Source: Leifsonia sp. Leaf264 (GTDB lineage: Bacteria; Actinomycetota; Actinomycetes; Actinomycetales; Microbacteriaceae). From it: a stretch of 64,000 nt of DNA. The DNA lies in NCBI RefSeq assembly GCF_001422325.1, contig NZ_LMMR01000009.1, forward strand, positions 62,001-126,000. Direction: 5' to 3'. Each line of letters begins with the position of its first letter. The first letter of the stretch is position 1. This document shows positions 36,699 through 44,862 of the stretch, one piece after another. The position numbers were made by a program, and so were the translations under genes. The notes below the pieces were generated by a model, which ran no database searches, was not told where the DNA came from, and saw only the letters and a program-made list of their open reading frames with translations.

Positions 36699-37296
36699 GG
36701 CGGCGTGAGTCGGAGAACACTGAAGCGACCACGGCCGTGGCTGCATCGATGGCCTCGCCGGCCTCGTCGTAGACCTCCTGCGGCATCCGGTAGGGGTCGA
36801 CGATGTCATCATCGGCTGGATCGGCCAGGGGCGGGAAGTAGCCGCGGTGCGCAGCGATGCCGGCGATCAGCGCGGGCAGGGATGCCCGGTCCTCGGCCGT
36901 GAGGTCGCCCTCGGCACGGGCCCCGTCTGCGAGACGGGCGAACTCCCGCAGCGTGAAGGTGTAGCGGGTGGCCCGCGGATGCAGCGTCACGGTCGCAGCG
37001 CGGTGGGCGCGCGTCGCCGTGAGCACCAGGTCGGACTCCGCAACCAGCGATGCCGTGAGATCGCGTGCCGCGTGACCCGCAGCGGATGCGCCGTACCGGG
37101 CCGCGAGTTCGGCGGCCTGAGGGGTCATCGCATCACCGGTCATGGCCGACGTGCCGGCGCTCGTGACCACGGCCGGGATCCCCGCCGCGTCGAGCCGGCT
37201 CTGCAGAACACGCTCCGCCAACGGCGAGCGGCAGATGTTGCCGGTACACACGACCAGGATGCGGAGGGGCTGAGCGACAGGATCTGACCAGGTCAC
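36685..37296 (-). CDS. low-molecular-weight protein-tyrosine phosphatase
   Basis: A 203-residue phosphatase of the Wzb/EpsP type. The P-loop is VVCTGNICRSP with Cys17 and Arg23 (C-x5-R-S), and the catalytic Asp lies in IVDPYRMPQEVYDEA. It would dephosphorylate the tyrosine tail of the adjacent BY-kinase, and phosphorylation cycling of that kind controls polymer length and export. The GTG start has GAAGAGAG nine bases upstream. It is longer than the usual 150 residues because of an insert around TLREFARLADGARAEGD. It is followed by a 14-base overlap with the Asp-box protein gene. Confidence 0.9.
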   Translation of the reverse strand: MTWSDPVAQPLRILVVCTGNICRSPLAERVLQSRLDAAGIPAVVTSAGTSAMTGDAMTPQAAELAARYGASAAGHAARDLTASLVAESDLVLTATRAHRAATVTLHPRATRYTFTLREFARLADGARAEGDLTAEDRASLPALIAGIAAHRGYFPPLADPADDDIVDPYRMPQEVYDEAGEAIDAATAVVASVFSDSRRHGDA

Positions 37297-37343
37297 AGGG
37301 CGGCTCTCTTCGTCGAAGCTCGAAATGATCGGGGCGGAGCGTT

Positions 37344-38747
37344 TCAGCGAGCGGCTCTGGCCTTCGCCGGCTTCAGGTCGACGTCGTAGCCGTAGCCTGC
37401 CTCGGTGCCGTAGCGGCCGTAGCCGTAGGCATCGGGCCCCTTCGTCGGAAGCATGGTCAGCACGATGCCCGACACCGGGGCGCCCACGCTGTCGAGGGCT
37501 GCGATGGCACCCTTGAGCTGGTTCTTGTGGGTGCGCCCGGCGGCGACGACGACGAGGGTGCCGTGCACGCCGCGAGCCAGGATGGCGGCATCCGTCACCG
37601 GAAGCAGTGGCGGCGCGTCGTAGAGCACGACATCGAAGCTGCCGCCGAGCTCCTCGATGAGCTTCATCATGACCGCGGAGCCGAGCAGCTCGCTCGGGTT
37701 CGGCGGGATGCGACCTGCGGGAAGCACGTAGAGATGCGTGCGGCCCCATTTCTGGATGACGTCGCGGGCTGTTGCTCGACCGATGAGAATGTCGGTGAGA
37801 CCCACGCCGCCCTCGATGCCCATGTAGTCGGCGACCTTCGGGCGACGAAGGTCGGCGTCGACGAGCAGCACGCGTGCGCCGGCATCACCGAGGGCGATGG
37901 CGAGGTTCGCGGCTGTGGTGCTCTTGCCCTCGCTCTCGATGGACGAGGTGACCACGAAGGAGCGGTCGCCGCGCCCGGCGTCAAGGAACTGGAGGTTCGT
38001 GCGCAGCGAACGGAAGGACTCGGCTCGCGGAGACTTGGGGTCGGCATGCACGATGAGCGGACGCTCGGCAGCCTTCGCATCGAAGGCGATACCACCGAGG
38101 ATCGGGCGGTCGGTGACGGTCTCGACGTCACGCTCGTTGCGGATGCGGGTGTCGAGGGTCTCGCGCAGGACCGCGATGCCCACCCCCAGAGCGAGGCCGA
38201 TGAGGGCGCCGAGGGCGATGTTCAGGGGAACGTTCGGGCTCACCGGCTTCTGCGGCACGCTCGCGTGCTGCACCAGGGTGAGGTGCACGGGCGACGGCGT
38301 CTCACTGTCGGTGGTCTCGAGCTGCTCCACGGTCTTGGTGAGGCTCTCGGAGATGGCTGTGGCGAGCTTCGCCGCCAAGGCCGGGTCGTCGTCCACCACC
38401 GCGATCTCGATGAGAGTGGTGTTGAGGGGCGCATTCGCCGTCACCCTGGTCGCCAACGCCTCAGTCGATTCATCGATACCGAGTTCGGCGAGGACGGGAA
38501 GGAGAACTATGGGAGTGGTCACCAGATCGGCGTACGACTTCACGCGCTGCTGGGTGAAGGTGTTGCCCTGCTGGAGATCGCTGACAGTGTCGCCACCCGA
38601 GGTGGAGACGAACACCTTGGCCGAGGAGCTGTACTCCGGGGTCTTGACGATCGAATAGGCGGCTGCTGCCCCGATGCCGATCAGGGTGAGGAGCACGATC
38701 AGCACCCACCGCTTGCGCAGAATGCGGATGTAGTCGCGGAGCTCCAC
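37344..38747 (-). CDS. polysaccharide co-polymerase/tyrosine autokinase (Wzz-BY-kinase fusion)
   Basis: A 467-residue inner-membrane protein. Residues 1-200 form a Wzz chain-length domain bounded by two helices (about 14-34 and 175-195). The cytoplasmic kinase part has the P-loop ESEGKSTTAANLA, the Walker A' VLLVDADLRRP and the Walker B-like VVLYDAPPLLP. The C-terminus carries a Tyr cluster (six Tyr between AYGYGRYG and GYGYD) that is the autophosphorylation site. The GTG start is chosen over an ATG six codons upstream because GAGGAGG lies nine bases before it and family members begin ELRDYIRIL. It lies 47 bases upstream of the phosphatase gene. Confidence 0.93.
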   Translation of the reverse strand: MELRDYIRILRKRWVLIVLLTLIGIGAAAAYSIVKTPEYSSSAKVFVSTSGGDTVSDLQQGNTFTQQRVKSYADLVTTPIVLLPVLAELGIDESTEALATRVTANAPLNTTLIEIAVVDDDPALAAKLATAISESLTKTVEQLETTDSETPSPVHLTLVQHASVPQKPVSPNVPLNIALGALIGLALGVGIAVLRETLDTRIRNERDVETVTDRPILGGIAFDAKAAERPLIVHADPKSPRAESFRSLRTNLQFLDAGRGDRSFVVTSSIESEGKSTTAANLAIALGDAGARVLLVDADLRRPKVADYMGIEGGVGLTDILIGRATARDVIQKWGRTHLYVLPAGRIPPNPSELLGSAVMMKLIEELGGSFDVVLYDAPPLLPVTDAAILARGVHGTLVVVAAGRTHKNQLKGAIAALDSVGAPVSGIVLTMLPTKGPDAYGYGRYGTEAGYGYDVDLKPAKARAAR

Positions 38748-38836
38748 TCGAGCCGTCCTCCTCATGCAGGGCAGGGCGCAACTCGCCCCGACACCATATG
38801 GTGCCACAGTTCGCGGGGGGCTCCCGGCTGCCCCAG

Positions 38837-38842
38837 TACGCT
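38837..38842 (+). promoter_or_regulatory. -10 box of leaderless CPBP protease gene
   Basis: TACGCT ends six bases before the GTG start, with no ribosome binding site between, the standard layout of actinobacterial leaderless genes. Confidence 0.5.
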
Positions 38843-38848
38843 TTCGCT

Positions 38849-39574
38849 GTGACGACCGACGAAACTCCGGCATTGCCAGCTGCCACGCGTGCCTCGCAAT
38901 GGGGTGGCGGACCGGGCGTGGGATGGGCGGCATCCGGGGTCGTGCTCGCCGTTCTCGGTGTCCTCGGCTACGAGCGGCTCATCCTCCTCGTTCCCATCGA
39001 CTGGCGCGTGCAGGCTCTCTCGTCCTATCTCGTGGTGTGGATTCCACTGGTGGCCGTTGCCCTGATCGCGCTCAGGCTGCGCGGCTCGGGCTCGCTCGTG
39101 CACGACCTCGGCCTGCGCTTCACCTGGCTCGATCTTCTCTGGGGTGCCGGCGTCGGTCTGCTGCTGCGCCTGGTCGCCACTCTCGTGGAGATCGCCGTGT
39201 ACGGATCGTCGCTTGCCGGCGTGAGCATTGGAACGGATGCCGCCCCCGAGCCCTGGTTCATCTTCGCCGCCGTGATCGCGCCCGTGCTGATCTCACCGGT
39301 GATCGAGGAGGCCTACTTCCGCGGATTCACCCAGCGCGCAGTCGAGCGTGCTTCACGGTCGCGCTGGACGGCCATCATCGTCACAGCGCTGGTGTTCGCC
39401 GCGCTGCACCTCGTGGAGGCGAACTCGCTGCGTTCGGCGATCGTGCTGGGGGTGTCGACCCTGCTCTTCGGTGCGGCCGCCGGCGCCCTGGCCTCGTACA
39501 CCGGGAGGATCGGCGGGGCGATCGTCGCCCACATCGTCTTCAACGGCACCCTCGTCGCGCTGTTGTACTCGTAG
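38849..39574 (+). CDS. CPBP family intramembrane metalloprotease
   Basis: A 241-residue protein with about eight hydrophobic segments. The family motifs are present in order: VIEEAYFRGF (E-E-x3-R), a helix with FAALH, and AHIVFN near the C-terminus, giving the expected Glu/His metal site. CPBP (Abi, CaaX-like) proteases act within the membrane; the substrate here is unknown. The GTG start is preferred over an ATG 17 codons upstream, because the upstream part has no similarity and the GTG sits at leaderless spacing from TACGCT. It reads away from the EPS kinase gene. Confidence 0.85.
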   Translation: MTTDETPALPAATRASQWGGGPGVGWAASGVVLAVLGVLGYERLILLVPIDWRVQALSSYLVVWIPLVAVALIALRLRGSGSLVHDLGLRFTWLDLLWGAGVGLLLRLVATLVEIAVYGSSLAGVSIGTDAAPEPWFIFAAVIAPVLISPVIEEAYFRGFTQRAVERASRSRWTAIIVTALVFAALHLVEANSLRSAIVLGVSTLLFGAAAGALASYTGRIGGAIVAHIVFNGTLVALLYS

Positions 39575-39596
39575 GCACCCGCAGCCCGCGGTCGGA

Positions 39597-39746
39597 TCAG
39601 CCGGCGATCAACGCCCAGACGACGAGGCCGACCACCACGAGTGCGACCACCACAACCACGGCGAGCAGCCAGGGGGCCGTGTGACTCGTGTCGCGCGGTG
39701 GCTTCACGGGAACTGACGGGCGGGGCGTCGCAGGTGTCTCAGCCAT
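39597..39746 (-). CDS. small single-helix membrane protein (49 residues)
   Basis: A complete frame of 49 residues: a Pro-rich soluble start (MAETPATPRPSVPVKPPRDT) followed by one long hydrophobic helix of Val/Leu/Ala/Gly from about residue 24 to the end. The codons are strongly GC-biased at the third position, as expected of a real gene. It lies between the convergent protease gene and tdk, on the same strand as tdk. No function can be given. Confidence 0.6.
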   Translation of the reverse strand: MAETPATPRPSVPVKPPRDTSHTAPWLLAVVVVVALVVVGLVVWALIAG

Positions 39747-39816
39747 GGACCCGAGGGTACTCGGGGAAGCTGTGACGGTCAGGTGCCGGATGCCGGGACG
39801 AGCGAGGAGCGGACGC

Positions 39817-40428
39817 TCAGCGGTTCGCGAGCCGACCGCCCGATTCCTGCAGGTAGCAGGATCCGCAGAGCGATTCGTAGGTGACGTGCACGCCGTCGAT
39901 CGCCACCTGGTCGCCGTCGAAGACGAAGGCGCCGTCGATGAGACGGGCGTTGAAGACGGCCTTGCGCCCGCAGCGGCAGATCGTCTTCAGCTCCTCGAGG
40001 CTGTGGGCGATCTCGAGCAGGCGACGGCTGCCCGGGAAGGCCACGGTGAGGAAGTCGGTGCGGATGCCGTACGCCAGCACGGGCACGTTCTCGAGGATCG
40101 CGATGCGCAGCAGGTCGTCGGCCTGCTCGGCCGTGAGGAACTGGGCCTCGTCGACGAGCAGGCAGCTCACGTCGCGGCCGGTGACGGCCACCTGCGCCGC
40201 GCGGTGCCGCTGGAACTCGGCGTAGGCGTCGGTGTCTGGAGCGAGCAGGAAGTCGACCTCTCGCGTGACGCCGAGACGCGACAGGATGCCGAGGTCGCCC
40301 TTGGTGTCGATCGACGGCTTGGCGAGCAGCACCCCGTGGCCGCGTTCCTCGTAGTTGTATGCGGCCTGGAGCAATGCGGTGCTCTTGCCGGAGTTCATCG
40401 CCCCGTAGCGGAAGTACAGCTTGGCCAT
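39817..40428 (-). CDS. tdk: thymidine kinase
   Basis: A 203-residue class II thymidine kinase that phosphorylates thymidine with ATP for salvage. The P-loop reads GAMNSGKSTALLQ, the Walker B region CLLVDEAQFL includes the catalytic Glu, and two Cys pairs (CRCGRK and CGSCYL) form the zinc site. The lasso and C-terminal substrate region are complete. It begins one base after the stop of the response regulator gene, so it probably shares that transcript, an arrangement with no obvious functional link. Confidence 0.95.
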   Translation of the reverse strand: MAKLYFRYGAMNSGKSTALLQAAYNYEERGHGVLLAKPSIDTKGDLGILSRLGVTREVDFLLAPDTDAYAEFQRHRAAQVAVTGRDVSCLLVDEAQFLTAEQADDLLRIAILENVPVLAYGIRTDFLTVAFPGSRRLLEIAHSLEELKTICRCGRKAVFNARLIDGAFVFDGDQVAIDGVHVTYESLCGSCYLQESGGRLANR

Positions 40429-41091
40429 CTACTCGAGGAAGCCGTCTTCTGCGGCCCGACGGATGAGGTCGCTCTTGCGGCTGGCCGGGCGTCCGACCTT
40501 CTGGTACTTCTCGCGCACGCGGCGCAGGTAGGTCTTCGCGGTCTCGTACTTGACGTCCATGGCCTCGCCCACCTCGATGGTGCTGCGGCCGGTGACGTAG
40601 AGAATGAGTGCCTGACGCTCGCCGGGGCTGAGCTGAGGCTTCGCAAGGGCGCCCGGGGTGCTGGCGACGCGGTCGGCCACGCCCGACGTCGGCTCCGGCA
40701 TCCGGAGTGCCGATCGAACGGATGCCATCACCTCGGCCATGGGCAGGGCCTTGGAGAGGAACGCCAGCGCTCCGGCCGAGCTCGCCCTGGCCCGCGCCTC
40801 AGCCGAGTCGAGGGCGCTGATCACGATGACCTTGGCCCCGGCGGCGCGACAGGTGCGGATGCGCGCCTCGATGGAGACGGGTTCGACGAGCTGGAAGTCC
40901 ATGAGCACCACGTCGACCGGGAAGTCCTCGCTGCGCACGAAGTCGAGCCAGCGGTTGGCGGCCACGGCCAGCGTGAAGTCGGGGGCGTTGTTGCCGATCC
41001 AGCTAGCGACGGAATCGAGGATCACCTCGTGATCGTCGAGGAGCCCGACGCGAACGGGACCCGCTGTGGCGGCGTTCTCAGTGCTGGGCAT
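40429..41091 (-). CDS. LuxR/NarL-type response regulator
   Basis: A 220-residue regulator. The receiver domain has LLDDHEVILDS (acidic pair), VDVVLMDFQLV with the phospho-acceptor Asp, and the Lys in LSKALPM. The C-terminal HTH has LSPGERQALILYVTGRSTIEVGEAMDV in outline and ends in a KTYLRRVREKY recognition helix. It is encoded directly after two sensor-like proteins in one minus-strand operon (43575 to 40429), with a 14-base overlap to the second. Direct repeats ahead of the sensor operon are candidates for its binding site. Confidence 0.9.
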   Translation of the reverse strand: MPSTENAATAGPVRVGLLDDHEVILDSVASWIGNNAPDFTLAVAANRWLDFVRSEDFPVDVVLMDFQLVEPVSIEARIRTCRAAGAKVIVISALDSAEARARASSAGALAFLSKALPMAEVMASVRSALRMPEPTSGVADRVASTPGALAKPQLSPGERQALILYVTGRSTIEVGEAMDVKYETAKTYLRRVREKYQKVGRPASRKSDLIRRAAEDGFLE

Positions 41092-42328
41092 AGTCGAATC
41101 CTACTGTCACGGTGCCGGGCCCGACGCGCACGCCGACCCCCTCGAACAGGACACGGACGACGGCGAGGTACTGCACCAGCAGGCGCTCGGCCCGACGAGC
41201 GTTGAGCGGACGGGGTGCAGCATCCGTCGTCACCGACACCTGCACCGAAACGGATGCCGCGGCCGGCCGGCCCGTCGCCCGCGCCGTGCGCTGCCCGTCG
41301 CCGGCACGCAGCACGACGCTGACCGTGCGCGCGGCCAGCTCGGCGTTGTCGCAGACCGCCGCCACCAGGGCCGCGCAGGCGACGCGCTGTTCGCCGCTCA
41401 TGCGCAGCGCGAGCATCTCGGGATCGTCGACCCGCGGTGACTCTCCGCCGGGCAGGGTGACCCCGTCGGCGACGTCATCGAGCCAGGTGCGTCCGATCTC
41501 GGCGACGAGGGTTCCACGCAGGGCTTCGGCGAGGGCGCGCGCCGTCTCGACGTCCTCGACCTCGACGGTGCGGGCGTTGATCCCCCGGGTGAGGAACGGC
41601 AGCACGTCGCGGGAGAGCACGCTGACCTGGTGCTGCTGCACCGAGCGGGCGAGTCCGGTTCTGGCCTCCTCCTCGATCTCGAGCGCGGCGCGGGAGACGA
41701 GACGCTGCCACTCGCGAACGGCGCGCACGAAGCCGTTGGAGAAGGCAGCGGCGGCGAGCCCGAGGCCCAGCGGCGGCACGACCAGCACGACGATGTACTC
41801 GGCGATCGGTGCGCGCACGGCGAGGAACGGCGCCTGGGCGACGGGGAACAGCGCGAGCACGAACGACGACGCGACAGCGGCGAGCACCAGCGAGATCGCC
41901 GGTCTGTATGGCGCCATCAGAGCGAGCAGGATGGCCACCCCGACCTGCCCGAAGTCGTCCTGCAGCAGCAGGTTGGACCCGAATCGCGATGCGGTCTCGA
42001 GCGCCGCCGCGAGGATGGCGAGGGTGACCACGGTGATCTCCGCCTGAAGTCCGAACGGCGACGACGTGGGGTGCGCCGCCAAGAGCAGGAAGCCGCAGGC
42101 GGCCGCGAGCACGACGACGGCCGCGATCGCGACGACGGGCAGCTCCACGGCGTCCCACTGGCGTGCCGTCTGGAAGAGGGCGTATCCCACGGCGATGAGG
42201 GAGCCGATCCACACGAGCGGATGCGCGCTCAGGGTTCCGAGGGGGTCCACGACCTGGGGACTCTGCCGCCACGAGGCGTCATGGGTCGCTTCGATGCGGG
42301 AACGGATGCCGCCGGAGATGCCGCTCAT
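41078..42328 (-). CDS. sensor-like membrane protein with degenerate kinase domain
   Basis: A 416-residue protein with about seven hydrophobic segments in the first 230 residues, then a region resembling the dimerisation part of HPK7-type sensors (GLARSVQQHQVSVLSRDVLP) and a C-terminal alpha/beta region. The usual HD or H-box motif and the N, G1 and G2 boxes of the ATPase domain are not recognisable, in contrast with the sensor gene immediately upstream. It could be a non-catalytic partner of that kinase. The ATG overlaps the upstream stop (ATGA) and its end overlaps the regulator gene, so all three are coupled. Confidence 0.7.
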   Translation of the reverse strand: MSGISGGIRSRIEATHDASWRQSPQVVDPLGTLSAHPLVWIGSLIAVGYALFQTARQWDAVELPVVAIAAVVVLAAACGFLLLAAHPTSSPFGLQAEITVVTLAILAAALETASRFGSNLLLQDDFGQVGVAILLALMAPYRPAISLVLAAVASSFVLALFPVAQAPFLAVRAPIAEYIVVLVVPPLGLGLAAAAFSNGFVRAVREWQRLVSRAALEIEEEARTGLARSVQQHQVSVLSRDVLPFLTRGINARTVEVEDVETARALAEALRGTLVAEIGRTWLDDVADGVTLPGGESPRVDDPEMLALRMSGEQRVACAALVAAVCDNAELAARTVSVVLRAGDGQRTARATGRPAAASVSVQVSVTTDAAPRPLNARRAERLLVQYLAVVRVLFEGVGVRVGPGTVTVGFDYAQH

Positions 42329-43575
42329 GAGGTGGCCGCATCCGTCGCCGGACTGGATGCCGAGGCCGGCGACCCGTGGACGTCGTCGTGCGCGGCCGCG
42401 GAGGTCGGCATGGCGATCACGACGCTCGTGCCGGTGCCGGGCGTCGACCACACCCGAACCGATCCGCCGACGCCTTCAACGCGCGCCAGGACCGAATGAC
42501 GCAGGCCGAGGCGCGGGGTCTCGGTCTCCGCGGGAACGAAGCCGACGCCGGCATCGGTCACGGCCACGACGAGTTCGTCGTCGTCGGCGCTGATGGTGAG
42601 ATCGGCATCCGTCACTCCGGAGTGCCGCAGCACATTGATGAGGCACTGGGAGACCGCCAGGGCGAGGGCCTCGGACCTCTCGGAGTCGAGGCGCGACACG
42701 ACCGTGCGATCACCCGAGACGTCGATGGTGAGTCCGCTGGCTCGCGCTGCCGAGATCGACGCTGCGAGCGGAGTGGCGAGCCAGTCGGCTGATGTGCCCG
42801 TGACAGCGTCGCGGGAGAGCAGCCAGTCCTGGCCGATGATGCGTTCGAGGTCGCGGGCGATCATCGAGCGGAGGCCGGGATCGATGGGTCCGGGCTCGGC
42901 CGAGGCGACGGCGACGAGGTGGCTGAGGGCGGTGTCGTGCAGGAGCGCCGTGGCCCGCGATCCCAACTCGCGCCTGGCGGCGATGATGCCGTCGCGACGG
43001 GACGCCTGGTGGATGAACTGCTGTGCCGTCTTCGCTCGGCCGTTGTCGATCGTCGTGGCGATGAGCACTATCGCGATGAGCAGGTAGGTCGCCGGAGCGA
43101 ACGGGTCGATGCGGTACTCGACACCCGTGGTGATGGCGGCCAGGAGCACGGCGGTCTCACCGAGCACGAGGCCCAGTGTGCTCCACGCCAGGCCGATCAT
43201 GGCGCTAGCGCCGGCACCGCCGACCATGACGAGGGCCATCACGGGCAGCGCGATGACGAAGAGGTCGGTGGTGGGGAAGAGTGGCTGGTCGCTCAGGATG
43301 GTGACGGCGTAGATGTAGGTGCTGGCCGAGCCCACCACGAGGTAGCCGACGGTGGCGAGCACTGTGTGGTGCCGGGTGAGGGTGACGAGCAGGATCGCCA
43401 TCGGCACGATGGCGAGGATGGTCGGCCAGAGTCCGTCGTGCGGATGCGCGAGGCTGAGCGCGACGATGGCCGTGAGGGCACCGGCGAGGCAGACGAGACC
43501 GAACCAGTGCGCGGCGCGCGCGATGACCCTACTCATCGTGGGAGCGATGAGGTGGGTCGGCAGGCCGAGTGTCAC
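42325..43575 (-). CDS. sensor histidine kinase (NarL/DesK-like)
   Basis: A 416-residue sensor with about seven hydrophobic segments (to about residue 205), a dimerisation helix with the phospho-acceptor in ATALLHDTALSHLVA, an N-box with SQCLINVLRHSG and the G boxes VTDAGVGFVP and GGSVRVWSTPGTGTSVVIA. It should phosphorylate the response regulator two genes downstream. The GTG start is chosen because GAGGAGG lies eight bases upstream; an upstream ATG (43599) lies in front of that site and is less likely. The C-terminal 30 residues are a low-complexity Ala/Ser tail. Confidence 0.88.
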   Translation of the reverse strand: MTLGLPTHLIAPTMSRVIARAAHWFGLVCLAGALTAIVALSLAHPHDGLWPTILAIVPMAILLVTLTRHHTVLATVGYLVVGSASTYIYAVTILSDQPLFPTTDLFVIALPVMALVMVGGAGASAMIGLAWSTLGLVLGETAVLLAAITTGVEYRIDPFAPATYLLIAIVLIATTIDNGRAKTAQQFIHQASRRDGIIAARRELGSRATALLHDTALSHLVAVASAEPGPIDPGLRSMIARDLERIIGQDWLLSRDAVTGTSADWLATPLAASISAARASGLTIDVSGDRTVVSRLDSERSEALALAVSQCLINVLRHSGVTDADLTISADDDELVVAVTDAGVGFVPAETETPRLGLRHSVLARVEGVGGSVRVWSTPGTGTSVVIAMPTSAAAHDDVHGSPASASSPATDAATS

Positions 43576-43614
43576 TGGGGGCACCTCCTCGGGATTCATT
43601 CCAGCGCATGAAAC

Positions 43615-43651
43615 CGGAACGTACCCCGCTTTCCATCGAAATGTACCCCGC
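43615..43651 (-). promoter_or_regulatory. direct-repeat operator candidate upstream of the sensor operon
   Basis: CGGAACGTACCCCGC (43615-43629) and CGAAATGTACCCCGC (43637-43651) repeat with a 22-bp offset, two helical turns, 40-75 bases before the GTG start. Such spacing suits a dimeric regulator such as the LuxR-type protein of the same operon. Confidence 0.55.
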
Positions 43652-43733
43652 TCTGGGACGGTGCGCGACCATTCGGGGGACAAAATCCTGGCGCCGGATG
43701 CCGCGACCACCAGATCCAGCCGATGGCCGAGGG

Positions 43734-44744
43734 TCAGAACAGCGTCGGCTCCGGATCCGAGCGCGAGAGCACTCCCCCGGTGTTCGGCGAGGTGCGGGTG
43801 CGATGGAGACCGTGCCTACGCACGAGCGGCGCGACCCTCTCGGCGAGCCACGCGCGGTACTCCTTCGGGGCGTAGGTTCCCCGGTACATCGCCCGGTACT
43901 TGGGCAGGAGCTCGGGGTGCTCGCGCCCGAGCCACAGGAAATACCATTCCTTCACACCGGGCTTGAGGTGCAGGGCCGAGTGCACCACGCCGGTCGCGCC
44001 GGCGGCCTTCGCCTGACGCAGGGCCTCATCGAGGTGGGCGATCGTGTCGGTGAGGAACGGGAGGATCGGCATCATGAAGACGCTGCAGTCGAGTCCCGCA
44101 TCGCGCACGGCCGTCACTGTGGCGAGCCTGGCCTTCGTGGTCGGTGTCCCCGGTTCGACGGACTGCTGGAGTTCGTCGTCATAGACGGCGATCGACATGG
44201 CGATGTCGACGGGCACGCGGCTGGCGGCATCCGCCAGCAGGGGAAGATCGCGGCGAAGCAGGGTGCCCTTGGTGAGGATGCTGAACGGTGTTCCGGTGTC
44301 GGCGAGCGCGCCGATGATGCCGGGCATGAGCGCGTAGCGACCCTCGGCGCGCTGGTAGGGGTCGGTGTTGGTGCCGAGCGCGACGGCGTGGCGCTGCCAA
44401 CTCGGGCGGCCGAGTTCCTTGCGCAGCACCTCGGCGACATTGACCTTCACGATGATCTGCCTGTCGAAGTCGTCGCCGCCGTCGAGGTCGAGGTAGGTGT
44501 GGGTGGGGCGGGCAAAACAATATGCACATGCATGGGAACAGCCCCTGTAGGGGTTGATGGTCCACTCCATCGGAACCTGGCTCTGCACGGGGAGCTTGTT
44601 CAGTGCTGACTTCGCGAGCACCTCGTGGAACGTCATCCCCGCGAACTCGGGCGTGCACACCGTGCGCACGAGGTTGTTCAACTTCGCGAGCCCGGGCAGC
44701 GCGTCAGCGTTCTCCACACCCAGTTCCTGATTGCTCCACCGCAT
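43734..44744 (-). CDS. Rv2578c-family radical SAM protein
   Basis: A 336-residue radical SAM enzyme. The iron-sulfur motif is RGCSHACAYCFARP (C-x3-C-x2-C), preceded by WTINPYRGC; TNTDPYQRAEGRY and FSILTKGTLLRRD are typical of the Rv2578c/SPL-like family. Its reaction is unknown. ATG at 44744 is used; another in-frame ATG at 44753 would add three residues. An SOS-box-like palindrome (44754-44769) and a TAAGAT box lie immediately upstream, so it is probably DNA-damage induced. The gene stands alone between the ABC-F gene and the sensor operon. Confidence 0.88.
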   Translation of the reverse strand: MRWSNQELGVENADALPGLAKLNNLVRTVCTPEFAGMTFHEVLAKSALNKLPVQSQVPMEWTINPYRGCSHACAYCFARPTHTYLDLDGGDDFDRQIIVKVNVAEVLRKELGRPSWQRHAVALGTNTDPYQRAEGRYALMPGIIGALADTGTPFSILTKGTLLRRDLPLLADAASRVPVDIAMSIAVYDDELQQSVEPGTPTTKARLATVTAVRDAGLDCSVFMMPILPFLTDTIAHLDEALRQAKAAGATGVVHSALHLKPGVKEWYFLWLGREHPELLPKYRAMYRGTYAPKEYRAWLAERVAPLVRRHGLHRTRTSPNTGGVLSRSDPEPTLF

Positions 44745-44753
44745 GCCTTGCAT

Positions 44754-44769
44754 TCGAACACGTCTTCGA
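44754..44769 (-). promoter_or_regulatory. LexA (SOS) box candidate
   Basis: TCGAACACGTCTTCGA matches the actinobacterial LexA consensus TCGAAC-N4-GTTCGA with one mismatch, and is part of a longer perfect palindrome, ATTCGAA-CACGTC-TTCGAAT (44752-44771). It lies immediately upstream of the radical SAM gene, over the expected transcription start. Confidence 0.65.
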
Positions 44770-44862
44770 ATCTTAAGCAAGCTCGATCGCCGGGGCGTCG
44801 GATATCGATCTGCTCAGGTGCGCTGGGGAGGAGGCTCGACCCCGTTCGCCCACGGGCTCAGC

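Noticed and set aside
39688-41205. 505-codon plus-strand frame opposite tdk and the response regulator
   Set aside because: Antisense to two confident genes and lacking any motif.
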